Positions 1-6,367 of a stretch of 10,339 bases of DNA are shown here, piece by piece. Position 1 is the stretch's first letter; each line of letters begins with the position of its first letter. The stretch is from an uncultured Clostridia bacterium (GTDB lineage: Bacteria > Bacillota > Clostridia > Christensenellales > Borkfalkiaceae). The stretch covers positions 1 to 10,339 of the forward strand of contig CANRCY010000039.1 of the NCBI GenBank assembly GCA_947629225.1, in the 5' to 3' direction. Position numbers and translations under genes: made by a program. Under the pieces are notes generated by a model. The model was not told the DNA's origin. It worked only from the letters and a program-made list of their open reading frames with translations, and searched no databases.

Positions 1-7
1 CTGTGCC

Positions 8-39
8 CGAAAATGAAATACCCCGCGTTTTACGCGGGG
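8..39 (-). terminator. Probable rho-independent terminator of the DUF697-like gene
   Basis: A perfect 7-bp inverted repeat (CCCCGCG at 21-27 and CGCGGGG at 33-39) with a 5-nt loop starts 9 nt past the stop codon of the minus-strand gene. Read on the minus strand it is followed by a T-rich but interrupted stretch (TATTTCATTTTC). The broken T-tract makes efficiency uncertain, but the position and GC-rich stem fit a terminator. Confidence 0.6.
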
Positions 40-48
40 ATAATTATT

Positions 49-1092
49 TCAGACCGCAGGGGCGAATTTCTTCTTCTTTTTGAGCTGCGTTTCGAGCTCC
101 GTGCACGCTTCCTGCAATTCCACGGGCGTCTCGCTCACGTCCACCCCGTCCAAAATATCCTGCAATTTATATTCCTTCGTCAAGAACTTAATGGTCTGGT
201 AACCGATGACAGTCGTCAGCGTTGCGTTCACGAGCCCCTGCACGGAACTGTCTACCAGCGTCGCGATCGCAGAGCCGAGAATGGGAATGTCCCGCACCGC
301 TTCGCCCATCGTCTTTACCACCGTGTTGCCCACGTTCATGCTCCCGAGCCCGTAAGCGGCAAGCGAATTTGTGAGCACTCTGCCGAAAATGCGCATGAGC
401 TTTGCGTCCGACGGGCGGAATCCGTAGAGGAAGATGAGGTCTTTGATGAGTTGCAGATTGACGACGACGATGAGCGCCGCGTCCAGCCGCGCCGTCTGCG
501 AGAGCATGGAATAGGTCGCGCTCTTTAAGGAACTTTTGAAGATGAGGTCTTTTGCCGATTTCTTTACGGAACCCTCGTAGAGCGCGGTGAGGCTCTTTTT
601 GAGCCCTTCCTCGTCCCCCGTTTTGGAGGCAATGGCGAGTTCCCCGACCACACGGGAATCGTACCAACCCACGCCCTCCACTTTGGCAGAGAGGTCGATG
701 ATCTTTTCGGCAATGTCATGGCGGAGCTGTTTGTTGTGCCGCTTCGCCTCGCGCGCGGTGAAGCCGTTTACGTTCGTGATGAAGTAGTCGGCTTTCATCA
801 CTTTGCAGACGGGCACGATAAAGACGAGTATGTACAACACAAGGCACGCCGCCGCCACGCCGTAGCCGACGTATTCGTTGATCTTGTACACTTCGAGGGA
901 GATGAGCGCGAGCACGGCGAAGAGGAACACGCCGACGATCGCCGCAACGAGGCGGAGTAAAAACTTCGCCCCGCGCACGTTCTGCCGCTTGGTGTACTTC
1001 TGTTCGTATTCGTAAATGGTGAGCCCCTTTTGCGGAGCTTCCTTTTTTTCGGCTTTCTCGGGTACGGCAAGCGCTTTTTCTCTTTGTTTCAT
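49..1092 (-). CDS. DUF697/YcjF-like membrane protein
   Basis: The product is 347 residues. A charged cytoplasmic N-terminus (1-43) is followed by two hydrophobic segments at about 44-66 and 75-97, then a long helical C-terminal half. Residues about 180-300 resemble the DUF697/YcjF family: Ala/Ser-rich helices, a conserved-looking stretch around ARLDAALIVVVNLQLIKDL, then LYGFRP, and several Gly/Ala-rich amphipathic helices. The tail has a five-lysine run (338-342). DUF697 proteins are poorly characterised inner-membrane proteins, in some lineages fused or adjacent to GTPases; this one has no GTPase domain. I chose the start at 1092 rather than the ORF-maximal 1197 because AGGAGG lies 9 nt upstream and the promoter at 1114-1142 would fall inside the longer version. 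The EF-G-like gene lies upstream on the same strand but a hairpin and a promoter separate them, so cotranscription is not needed. The family call is by recognition only; the molecular role is unknown. Confidence 0.72.
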   Translation of the reverse strand: MKQREKALAVPEKAEKKEAPQKGLTIYEYEQKYTKRQNVRGAKFLLRLVAAIVGVFLFAVLALISLEVYKINEYVGYGVAAACLVLYILVFIVPVCKVMKADYFITNVNGFTAREAKRHNKQLRHDIAEKIIDLSAKVEGVGWYDSRVVGELAIASKTGDEEGLKKSLTALYEGSVKKSAKDLIFKSSLKSATYSMLSQTARLDAALIVVVNLQLIKDLIFLYGFRPSDAKLMRIFGRVLTNSLAAYGLGSMNVGNTVVKTMGEAVRDIPILGSAIATLVDSSVQGLVNATLTTVIGYQTIKFLTKEYKLQDILDGVDVSETPVELQEACTELETQLKKKKKFAPAV

Positions 1093-1113
1093 AACGCCGC
1101 TCCTCCTATCACA

Positions 1114-1142
1114 AGGATACACGCAATTTTCGTTTTTGTAAA
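1114..1142 (-). promoter_or_regulatory. Sigma-A-type promoter of the DUF697-like gene
   Basis: On the minus strand TTTACA (1137-1142) and TATCCT (1114-1119) are separated by 17 bp. The -35 matches consensus at 5 of 6 positions and the -10 at 4 of 6. The predicted transcript would start near 1107, leaving a leader of about 15 nt that carries the AGGAGG ribosome binding site. The weak -10 suggests a modest or regulated promoter. Confidence 0.55.
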
Positions 1143-1196
1143 GGGTTTTCCCGCCTGTTTCCGCCTTGGGAAAATTTGCCTTCGTCTCTTTTTTCA

Positions 1197-1225
1197 AAAC
1201 CGCTCCCCGTGAAGAGGAGCGGTTT
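1197..1225 (-). terminator. Terminator hairpin after the EF-G-like gene
   Basis: A perfect 10-bp inverted repeat (AAACCGCTCC at 1197-1206, GGAGCGGTTT at 1216-1225) with a 9-nt loop begins 7 nt beyond the stop of the EF-G-like gene. On the minus strand the stem ends in TTTT then GAAAAAA, so the U-tract is short. On the plus strand it is followed by CCGTTTTT. It may act in both directions; the position supports terminating the minus-strand gene. Confidence 0.7.
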
Positions 1226-1231
1226 CCGTTT

Positions 1232-3292
1232 TTAACCTTGCTGCGCTTTGATGACCGCCTGTATCACGGTGTCGGGCGCTTGTTCGTAGCGGGCGAATTC
1301 CTGCGAGAACCTGCCCCTGCCCTGCGTCATGGAGCGCAAGCTCGTCGCATAGGTGAGGATCTCTCCCTCGGGCGCTTCCGCCGTGATGACCTGCAAGCCC
1401 TCGACGGTGTCCATGCCGATAATGCGTCCGCGGCGCTTGTTGAGGTCGCCCATGATGTCGCCCACATACTGTTCGGGCACGACGATCTTCATCGAGCAGA
1501 CGGGTTCGAGAATGACGGGACGCGCGCGGCGGATACCGTCTTCATAGGCGAGCTTTGCCGCCGAGACGAACGCAACTTCCTTACTGTCGACGGGGTGATA
1601 CTTGCCGTCGAAGAGGGTCGCTTTGAGGTTGACCATGGGATAGCCCGCGAGCACGCCCTTCTGGATGGCTTCGCGCAGACCCTTTTCCACGGCGGGAATG
1701 AACTGTTTGGGCACCGTGCCGCCGACGACCGCGTCCACGAATTCGAATACGCCGTCTTCCGCGCCCGGCTCGAACCTGATCTCGACGACGCCGAACTGCC
1801 CCGCGCCGCCCGTCTGTTTCTTGTGCTTGCCTTCCGCCTCCGCCTTGCCCGTGATCGCTTCGCGGTAGGCGACGGTGGGGGTGGTAAATTCGGCGTCCGC
1901 GCCGAACTTGGATTTGAGTTTTCTCTTGATGATCTCGAGCTGGATCTCGCCCTGCCCGCAGGCAAGGGTCTCGCCCGTTTCGGCGTTCTTGCGGACGCAG
2001 AAGCTCTTGTCCTCTTCGGCAAGACGGTAGAGCCCGCCGAACACCTTGTCTTCGGTGCCGCGCACGGTCGCGTTGACTGCCATCGAGAGCACGGGTTCGG
2101 GGAACTCGATGGGGTCGAAGCGAACGGGGGAAGCGGGATCGCAGAGCGTATCGCCCGTGCCCGTGTTGGAGAGCTTATTCACCGCGCCGATGTCGCCCGC
2201 GACGAGTTCGGAGACGGGGGTCTGCTTCTTGCCGTTGACGATGTAGATCGCATTGATGCGCTCTTCGGTCTCGGTATTGGGGTTATACACGGTCATGCCC
2301 GAGCGGAGAACGCCGCGGCAGACGCGGAGATAGTTGAGTTTGCCCACGAAGGGGTCGACGGCAGTCTTGAAGACCTGCGCCGCGAACGGAGCGTTCTCTT
2401 CGCACTTGATCTCGACGCGCCCGTTCGTTTTCAGATCGGTCGCGGGGAGCCCCGCGCGTTCCGCCGCCTGCGGCAGATACTCCACGAGGGCGTTCATCAG
2501 GTTGATCACGCCCTTGTTGAGGAGCGCGCTGCCCGCGAGCACGGGAATGACGCTGATAGAGTGGATTCCCTTTCTCAGCCCGAGCGCGGTCTCTTCGGGG
2601 GTGAGAGAGCCCTCTTCGAAGTATTTTTCGAGGAGCTCTTCGTCGTTTTCCGCGGCAGATTCCTGCAACACGCTCTGCATCTCTTCGAGCGCGCTCTTAT
2701 AGGCTGCGGGAACGTCCGTCTTTTCCACGCCGTTTGCCCCGAAACGGAACGCTTCGCTCGTGATGACGTCGATATATCCCGTCATTTTGTTCCCTTCCAT
2801 CACGGGGATCTGGACGGGCGCGATCTTGCCCTTGTATTTTTCCTGGAAGGCGCGCACCGTGCCGGGGTAGTCGGCGTTTTCTTTATCCATACCGTTGATG
2901 AAGATAACGGAGGGCTTTTTGAGTTTGAGGCATTGGTCGATCGCCTTTTCCGCGCCGACGGTAACGGAGCCGCCCGCGCCCGCGACAATGAGCGCCGCGC
3001 CGCATGCGCGCATCGCGGAGCAGACTTCCCCTTCGAAGTCGTAGAACCCGGGCGCGTCGAGAAGGTTGATCTTGACGTCCTTCCAGGTGAGGGTCGCCAC
3101 GGAGAGGGAGATCGATGTCTTTCTTGCGATCTCCTGCTCGTCGAAGTCGGAGACGGTGGTGCCGTTGTCCGTTCTGCCCATGCGCTCGATCGTCCCGCCG
3201 TTGAAGAGCATCGCCTCGGTGAGGGTCGTCTTGCCTTCGCCGCTGTGCCCGATAACGGAAATGTTTCTGATATTCTTTGCGGAAATACTCAT
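1232..3292 (-). CDS. Elongation factor G-like translational GTPase (non-canonical paralogue)
   Basis: The product is 686 residues, close to canonical EF-G (about 690-700), and spans all five EF-G domains: G domain (about 8-285), domain II (about 290-390), III (about 395-470), IV (about 472-590, with GGTVPKQFIPAV and GVLAGYPMVNLKATL) and V (about 592-680, with YVGDIMGDLNKRRGRI). G1 is GHSGEGKT (15-22), G3 is DAPGF (79-83), G4 is NGMD (133-136) and G5 is SAL (255-257). Two positions depart from true EF-G: the switch II histidine of DTPGH is Phe83, and the lysine of NKxD is Gly134. Switch I reads ARKTSIS (56-62) in place of the RGITI type. These traits point to the EF-G-like/FusA2 group rather than the main translocase, which is expected elsewhere in the genome. 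The start at 3292 has AAGGGG about 7 nt upstream and matches the usual EF-G N-terminus; the longer ORF would run through the promoter. Its role at the ribosome (recycling, stress, or other) cannot be told from sequence. Confidence 0.9.
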   Translation of the reverse strand: MSISAKNIRNISVIGHSGEGKTTLTEAMLFNGGTIERMGRTDNGTTVSDFDEQEIARKTSISLSVATLTWKDVKINLLDAPGFYDFEGEVCSAMRACGAALIVAGAGGSVTVGAEKAIDQCLKLKKPSVIFINGMDKENADYPGTVRAFQEKYKGKIAPVQIPVMEGNKMTGYIDVITSEAFRFGANGVEKTDVPAAYKSALEEMQSVLQESAAENDEELLEKYFEEGSLTPEETALGLRKGIHSISVIPVLAGSALLNKGVINLMNALVEYLPQAAERAGLPATDLKTNGRVEIKCEENAPFAAQVFKTAVDPFVGKLNYLRVCRGVLRSGMTVYNPNTETEERINAIYIVNGKKQTPVSELVAGDIGAVNKLSNTGTGDTLCDPASPVRFDPIEFPEPVLSMAVNATVRGTEDKVFGGLYRLAEEDKSFCVRKNAETGETLACGQGEIQLEIIKRKLKSKFGADAEFTTPTVAYREAITGKAEAEGKHKKQTGGAGQFGVVEIRFEPGAEDGVFEFVDAVVGGTVPKQFIPAVEKGLREAIQKGVLAGYPMVNLKATLFDGKYHPVDSKEVAFVSAAKLAYEDGIRRARPVILEPVCSMKIVVPEQYVGDIMGDLNKRRGRIIGMDTVEGLQVITAEAPEGEILTYATSLRSMTQGRGRFSQEFARYEQAPDTVIQAVIKAQQG

Positions 3293-3361
3293 AATGTTCC
3301 CCTTAGGATGTGAATTGCGGGCGTTTCCTGTCCTTTTCGAACAAAAATCCCGCCTCTTTCC

Positions 3362-3389
3362 ATTATACATTATTTTCGGAAAAATGCAA
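3362..3389 (-). promoter_or_regulatory. Sigma-A-type promoter of the EF-G-like gene
   Basis: On the minus strand TTGCAT (3384-3389) and a perfect TATAAT (3362-3367) are separated by 16 bp. Transcription would start near 3355, giving a leader of about 60 nt before the start at 3292. No obvious riboswitch or attenuator is visible in that leader. Confidence 0.7.
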
Positions 3390-3525
3390 GGGTAAATGTG
3401 AAAAAAGATACCGAAATCGTAAAACTTTTTCCCGCAAGGGGGAGAATTTCCCCGAAACGGAGGCAAATCCCGCCGATCGCATGCGGCAGAGCCGTTCTAA
3501 TCCGCGGACAAAGCGCATACATTGA

Positions 3526-3549
3526 CCCGAGGGAGATCCCCTTGGGAGG
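3526..3549 (+). promoter_or_regulatory. Leader hairpin overlapping the ribosome binding site of the M1 peptidase gene
   Basis: CCCGAGGG (3526-3533) can pair with CCCTTGGG (3539-3546) over 8 bp, including one G-U pair, around a 5-nt loop AGATC. The 3' arm contains the first GGG of the ribosome binding site GGGAGG (3544-3549), which sits 6 nt before the ATG at 3556. Folding would partly mask the site. Whether this is regulatory is inference. I found no clear sigma-A promoter for this gene in 3390-3555. Confidence 0.4.
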
Positions 3550-3555
3550 TAAGAT

Positions 3556-5001
3556 ATGCGTAAAATTCTTTGCGTCGCGGCGGCGGCTGCGATCGTGTTC
3601 GGCGCGGCGGGGCTCTCCGCCTGCAAAAAGGGGGAAGAGCGCGCCCGCTACGACATCCGCGGGGAGTATTTTCCCGAAGAGAACAAACTCTCCGCCGAGA
3701 TGGACGTCGTCATTCCCAACCGCACGGAGAACGTCCTCGAAGCGCTCTCCTTCGAGCTCTGGCCCAACGCCTATCGCCAAGGGGCAAAATATACGCCCGT
3801 CTCGGCGCTCTATACTCCCTCCGCCTACTACGCGGGCGCGAGCTACGGTGGGATCGAAGTTTCCGCGGTCGAGGGAGCGGCGGAGTTTACGGTCGGCGGC
3901 GAGGACGAAAATATCCTGTCCGTTTCGCTCGGCGAGCCCCTCTATCCCGGGGAGAGCGCCGCGCTGACGATCTCGTTCGAAACGACGCTGGCAAAGGTCA
4001 ACCACCGTCTCGGCGTCGGGCAAAAAAATATCAACCTCTCCCATTTCTATCCTGTGCTTTGCAGTTACAAAGAGGGGGGATTTGCCGAGTACGTCTATTC
4101 GAGCAACGGCGATCCCTTTGTCGCCGACTGCGCCGACTACACCCTTTCGCTCACCCTTCCCGCGGACTATCAAGCCGCATGCAACGGCGTCGTCTCTTCG
4201 GAGACGGAAGGCGAAAAGCAACTTTTGAACATCTCTGCCGAGGGAGTGCGCGACGTTGCGCTCGTCCTCGGCAAGGACCTCAAATTCGTCTCTTCGGAGG
4301 CGGAGGGAGTGCCCGTCGAATATTGGTACGTCTCCGACCCCGCGCCCGAAACGACGTTGAAGGCGGCGGCGGATTCGCTCTCCTATTTTTCGCGCACCTT
4401 CGGCGAATACGGCTACCCGCGCTATGTCTTGGCGGAGACCGATTTCCCCTACGGCGGAATGGAATATTCGGGGCTGGCGATGATCTCCTCGTCCCTGCAA
4501 CGGGCGGACGTGCCCGCGGTCGTTGCGCACGAAACGGCGCACCAATGGTGGTACGGCATGGTGGGGAGCAACCAATTCGAGCATGCGTGGCAGGACGAAG
4601 GGTTGGCGGAATACTCCGCCGCACTCTTTTTGGGCGCATACCCCGAATACGGGGATACCTACGAGGGCGCCATGCGGCGTTCGGAGAGCGGCTACCGCGC
4701 CTTTTTCTCCTACCGTATGCAGATTTCGGGCGAAGCGGACACGACCATGAACAGACCGCTCACGGCGTTTACGGGGGAATACGAATACCGCAACATCGCC
4801 TACGACAAGGGGGTGATCCTGTTCGACCGTCTGCGCGCCGCGGCGGGGGACAGGAAGTTCTTTACGGGGCTGAAAAATTACGTCTCGGGCTATACGGGCA
4901 AGATCGCCTCGCCCGAGGAGCTCATCTCCTGCTTCGGTAAGGCGGGCGTCGACGCGGAGGGGCTGTTCCGCTCCTTCACGGAAGGAGCTTGCGTGATCTG
5001 A
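3556..5001 (+). CDS. M1-family zinc metallopeptidase, predicted lipoprotein
   Basis: The product is 481 residues. It has a short Lys/Arg N-terminus, a hydrophobic core and a lipobox LSAC with Cys23, so it is probably exported and lipid-anchored on the outer face of the membrane. The zinc site is complete: HETAH (325-329) and Glu348, in the M1 spacing HEXXH-X18-E, with the surrounding HQWWYGMVGSNQFEHAWQDE typical of the family. GGMEYSGL (300-307) stands in for the GAMEN exopeptidase motif, and Tyr416 in AYDKG is the likely transition-state tyrosine. Residues about 30-250 form the beta-rich M1 N-terminal domain. The protein is short for M1 (often 600-900) because it lacks the large helical C-terminal domain, stopping soon after the catalytic region. 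The start is supported by GGGAGG 6 nt upstream and the signal peptide. It probably trims N-terminal residues from peptides outside the cell; the substrate is unknown. No clear terminator follows it. Confidence 0.93.
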   Translation: MRKILCVAAAAAIVFGAAGLSACKKGEERARYDIRGEYFPEENKLSAEMDVVIPNRTENVLEALSFELWPNAYRQGAKYTPVSALYTPSAYYAGASYGGIEVSAVEGAAEFTVGGEDENILSVSLGEPLYPGESAALTISFETTLAKVNHRLGVGQKNINLSHFYPVLCSYKEGGFAEYVYSSNGDPFVADCADYTLSLTLPADYQAACNGVVSSETEGEKQLLNISAEGVRDVALVLGKDLKFVSSEAEGVPVEYWYVSDPAPETTLKAAADSLSYFSRTFGEYGYPRYVLAETDFPYGGMEYSGLAMISSSLQRADVPAVVAHETAHQWWYGMVGSNQFEHAWQDEGLAEYSAALFLGAYPEYGDTYEGAMRRSESGYRAFFSYRMQISGEADTTMNRPLTAFTGEYEYRNIAYDKGVILFDRLRAAAGDRKFFTGLKNYVSGYTGKIASPEELISCFGKAGVDAEGLFRSFTEGACVI

Positions 5002-5025
5002 GCGGGGAGTTTTTTCCGCAAACGC

Positions 5026-5054
5026 TTGCCATTTTGCGGCGCGCATGCTATAAT
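5026..5054 (+). promoter_or_regulatory. Sigma-A promoter of the FmdB-type gene
   Basis: TTGCCA (5026-5031) and a perfect TATAAT (5049-5054) are separated by 17 bp. The predicted start of transcription is near 5061, just before the AAGGAG ribosome binding site. It lies 24 bp after the M1 peptidase stop, so the small gene can be expressed on its own. Confidence 0.78.
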
Positions 5055-5074
5055 TTCCGCAAAGGAGAAAGAGG

Positions 5075-5272
5075 ATGCCCATTCTGGAATACAAGTGCCC
5101 GCACTGCGGAAAGTCCTTCGAGGAACTCGTAAAGCGGCACGAAGAAGAGGTGCTCTGCCCCGTCTGCGGCAAAAGGGCGGAGCGGGAATGGTCGGGGGAA
5201 TTCTATTCCTCCACGGGCAAGCCGCCCAAGCATTGCAACGGCGATTGCAAGCATTGCAGCGGTTGCAGGTAA
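5075..5272 (+). CDS. FmdB-family small zinc ribbon protein
   Basis: The product is 65 residues. The N-terminal MPILEYKCPHCGKSFE matches the FmdB/CxxC_CXXC_SSSS regulatory-type zinc ribbon. Two CxxC knuckles (Cys8/Cys11 and Cys28/Cys31) should bind one zinc ion. A second Cys cluster at the C-terminus (Cys54, Cys58, Cys61, Cys64, with His53 and His60) could bind another metal. The start has AAGGAG 8 nt upstream and lies about 14 nt after the predicted transcription start. Its own promoter and a strong terminator frame it, so it is a monocistronic unit between the M1 peptidase and the hydrolase. FmdB proteins are named after a putative regulator of formamidase genes in Methylophilus, but no general function is established. 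Confidence 0.88.
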   Translation: MPILEYKCPHCGKSFEELVKRHEEEVLCPVCGKRAEREWSGEFYSSTGKPPKHCNGDCKHCSGCR

Positions 5273-5275
5273 AAG

Positions 5276-5304
5276 ACGGAGCGGGAAAGCTCCGTTTTTT
5301 CTTT
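5276..5304 (+). terminator. Rho-independent terminator of the FmdB-type gene
   Basis: ACGGAGC (5276-5282) and GCTCCGT (5289-5295) form a 7-bp stem around a 6-nt loop, followed directly by TTTTTTCTTT. It begins 4 nt after the stop codon. This is a textbook intrinsic terminator. Confidence 0.9.
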
Positions 5305-5365
5305 CCGTACGCCAAAAGATCGGGCTACGGAATTTGCCCCGCGGTGGAAAATTTTCTCAAAACAC

Positions 5366-5394
5366 TTGAAATTTCCGTCGGCGGGGGGTATAAT
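5366..5394 (+). promoter_or_regulatory. Sigma-A promoter of the alpha/beta hydrolase gene
   Basis: TTGAAA (5366-5371) and a perfect TATAAT (5389-5394) are separated by 17 bp. Transcription should start near 5401. This decides the translation start of the next gene: the in-frame ATG at 5395 would be upstream of the transcript, so the ATG at 5416, with AGAGGAG 6 nt before it, is the start. Confidence 0.82.
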
Positions 5395-5415
5395 ATGAGC
5401 GCAGAGGAGCATGTT

Positions 5416-6315
5416 ATGGAATTTACGAGTTTTGACGGGAAAAAGATCTTTCTCCACGAATGGCTCGCCGTGGAGGAGCCCAAAGGGGTCGTGCAGATCG
5501 TGCACGGCATGGCGGAACACGCCGCACGGTACGACGCGTTCGCGCGCTTTCTGAACGAACACGGCTACCTCGTCGTCGCCGACGACCACCGCGGGCACGG
5601 GCTCACCGACCGCGAGACCCTCGGCTATTGCAAGGGGAATATGTTTGCGGATACCTTGCGGGACGAGGCGGCGATCACCGACTTCTACCGCCGCAAATAT
5701 GCGGGGCTTCCTTACTTTCTGTTCGGCTTTTCCTACGGTTCCTTCCTCGCGCAGGCGTACCTCGGCAAGTACGGCGATAAGCTCGGCGGCATCGTCATCG
5801 GCGGGAGCAGCCACAAAAAGGACTTCGAAGTCTACCTCGGCTCTTTCGTCGCGGGGATGGGCTGTCTGTTCGGCGCGAAGAGACCCGCCAAACTCATCGA
5901 AAAGCTCTCCTTCGGCGCATACGCCAAAAAATTCGAAACGGGGCAGTGGCTGAGCGTCGACCTCGCCAACAACCTCACCTACGAGCAGGACCCGCTCTCG
6001 GGCTTTACCTGCTCCAACCGCTTTTACAAAGATTTCTTCAAGGGCTTGCGCGGGCTGTACACGGCGAAGTACTCGGCGGCGCTTCCCAAGGAATTGCCCG
6101 TGCTCCTCGTCTCGGGCGCGGACGACCCCGTCGGGAACATGGGCAAGGGCGTAAAAAAACTTGCGGCATATTACCGCAAGCAGGGAATGAAGAATTTGCG
6201 CATGGTGCTGTTCGACAATTCCCGTCATGAATTCTTGAACGAAAAAGAGGGACGGGAGCAAAAGTGGGGCGCGGTGCTCTCCTTCTTCGACCGCATCTTC
6301 GAAGAAAAGACCTGA
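5416..6315 (+). CDS. Alpha/beta hydrolase (serine aminopeptidase S33 / monoacylglycerol lipase-like)
   Basis: The product is 299 residues with no signal peptide or membrane segment, so it is probably cytosolic. It has the Hydrolase_4 pattern: the oxyanion-region HGMAEH (30-35), DDHRGHG (56-62), the nucleophile elbow GFSYG (104-108) with Ser106, an acid in GADDPVG (Asp237 is the likely triad residue, Asp236 the alternative), and His271 in NSRHEFLNE. A cap region (about 135-215) separates the elbow from the acid. Relatives are annotated as lysophospholipases or monoacylglycerol lipases, but many have unknown substrates, so a carboxyl-ester substrate is an inference. The start choice rests on the promoter and ribosome binding site. 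It has its own promoter and a downstream terminator, and it converges on the acyltransferase gene across only 50 bp. Confidence 0.9.
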   Translation: MEFTSFDGKKIFLHEWLAVEEPKGVVQIVHGMAEHAARYDAFARFLNEHGYLVVADDHRGHGLTDRETLGYCKGNMFADTLRDEAAITDFYRRKYAGLPYFLFGFSYGSFLAQAYLGKYGDKLGGIVIGGSSHKKDFEVYLGSFVAGMGCLFGAKRPAKLIEKLSFGAYAKKFETGQWLSVDLANNLTYEQDPLSGFTCSNRFYKDFFKGLRGLYTAKYSAALPKELPVLLVSGADDPVGNMGKGVKKLAAYYRKQGMKNLRMVLFDNSRHEFLNEKEGREQKWGAVLSFFDRIFEEKT

Positions 6316-6318
6316 TGA

Positions 6319-6367
6319 GCCGCATTTTTGCGGCATTGCGGGCGGCGGGGTTTTCCGCCGTTTTTTT
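6319..6367 (+). terminator. Double-hairpin terminator of the hydrolase gene
   Basis: Two stems follow the stop codon: GCCGCA/TGCGGC (6319-6324 with 6329-6334, loop TTTT), then CGGCGG/CCGCCG (6343-6348 with 6355-6360) followed by seven T (6361-6367). The second is the intrinsic terminator for the plus strand. Its T-tract overlaps the TAA stop of the opposing acyltransferase gene (6366-6368). No T-tract exists in the minus direction, so the minus-strand operon lacks an obvious terminator of its own here. Confidence 0.8.

Noticed and set aside
1166..3313. A 715-codon plus-strand open frame antisense to the EF-G-like gene
   Set aside because: The opposite strand encodes a full, recognisable EF-G-like protein with promoter and ribosome binding site. 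The antisense translation has no domain and reflects lack of stops in GC-rich DNA.
3398..3555. Possible small gene or leader peptide beginning GTG at 3398 with AAGGG upstream
   Set aside because: The frame runs out of phase into the M1 gene, no stop ends it as a short peptide, and its composition resembles no protein I know.
5002..5019. Stem GCGG...CCGC just after the M1 peptidase stop
   Set aside because: Only four solid base pairs and no T-tract after it, so it is not a convincing terminator.
3370..5172. A 600-codon minus-strand open frame opposite the M1 peptidase
   Set aside because: It is Arg/Gly-rich with no recognisable motif and no ribosome binding site, and it covers a well-supported M1 gene.
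5395..5415. Upstream in-frame ATG for the alpha/beta hydrolase
   Set aside because: It directly follows the -10 TATAAT and precedes the predicted transcription start, whereas 5416 has a good ribosome binding site.
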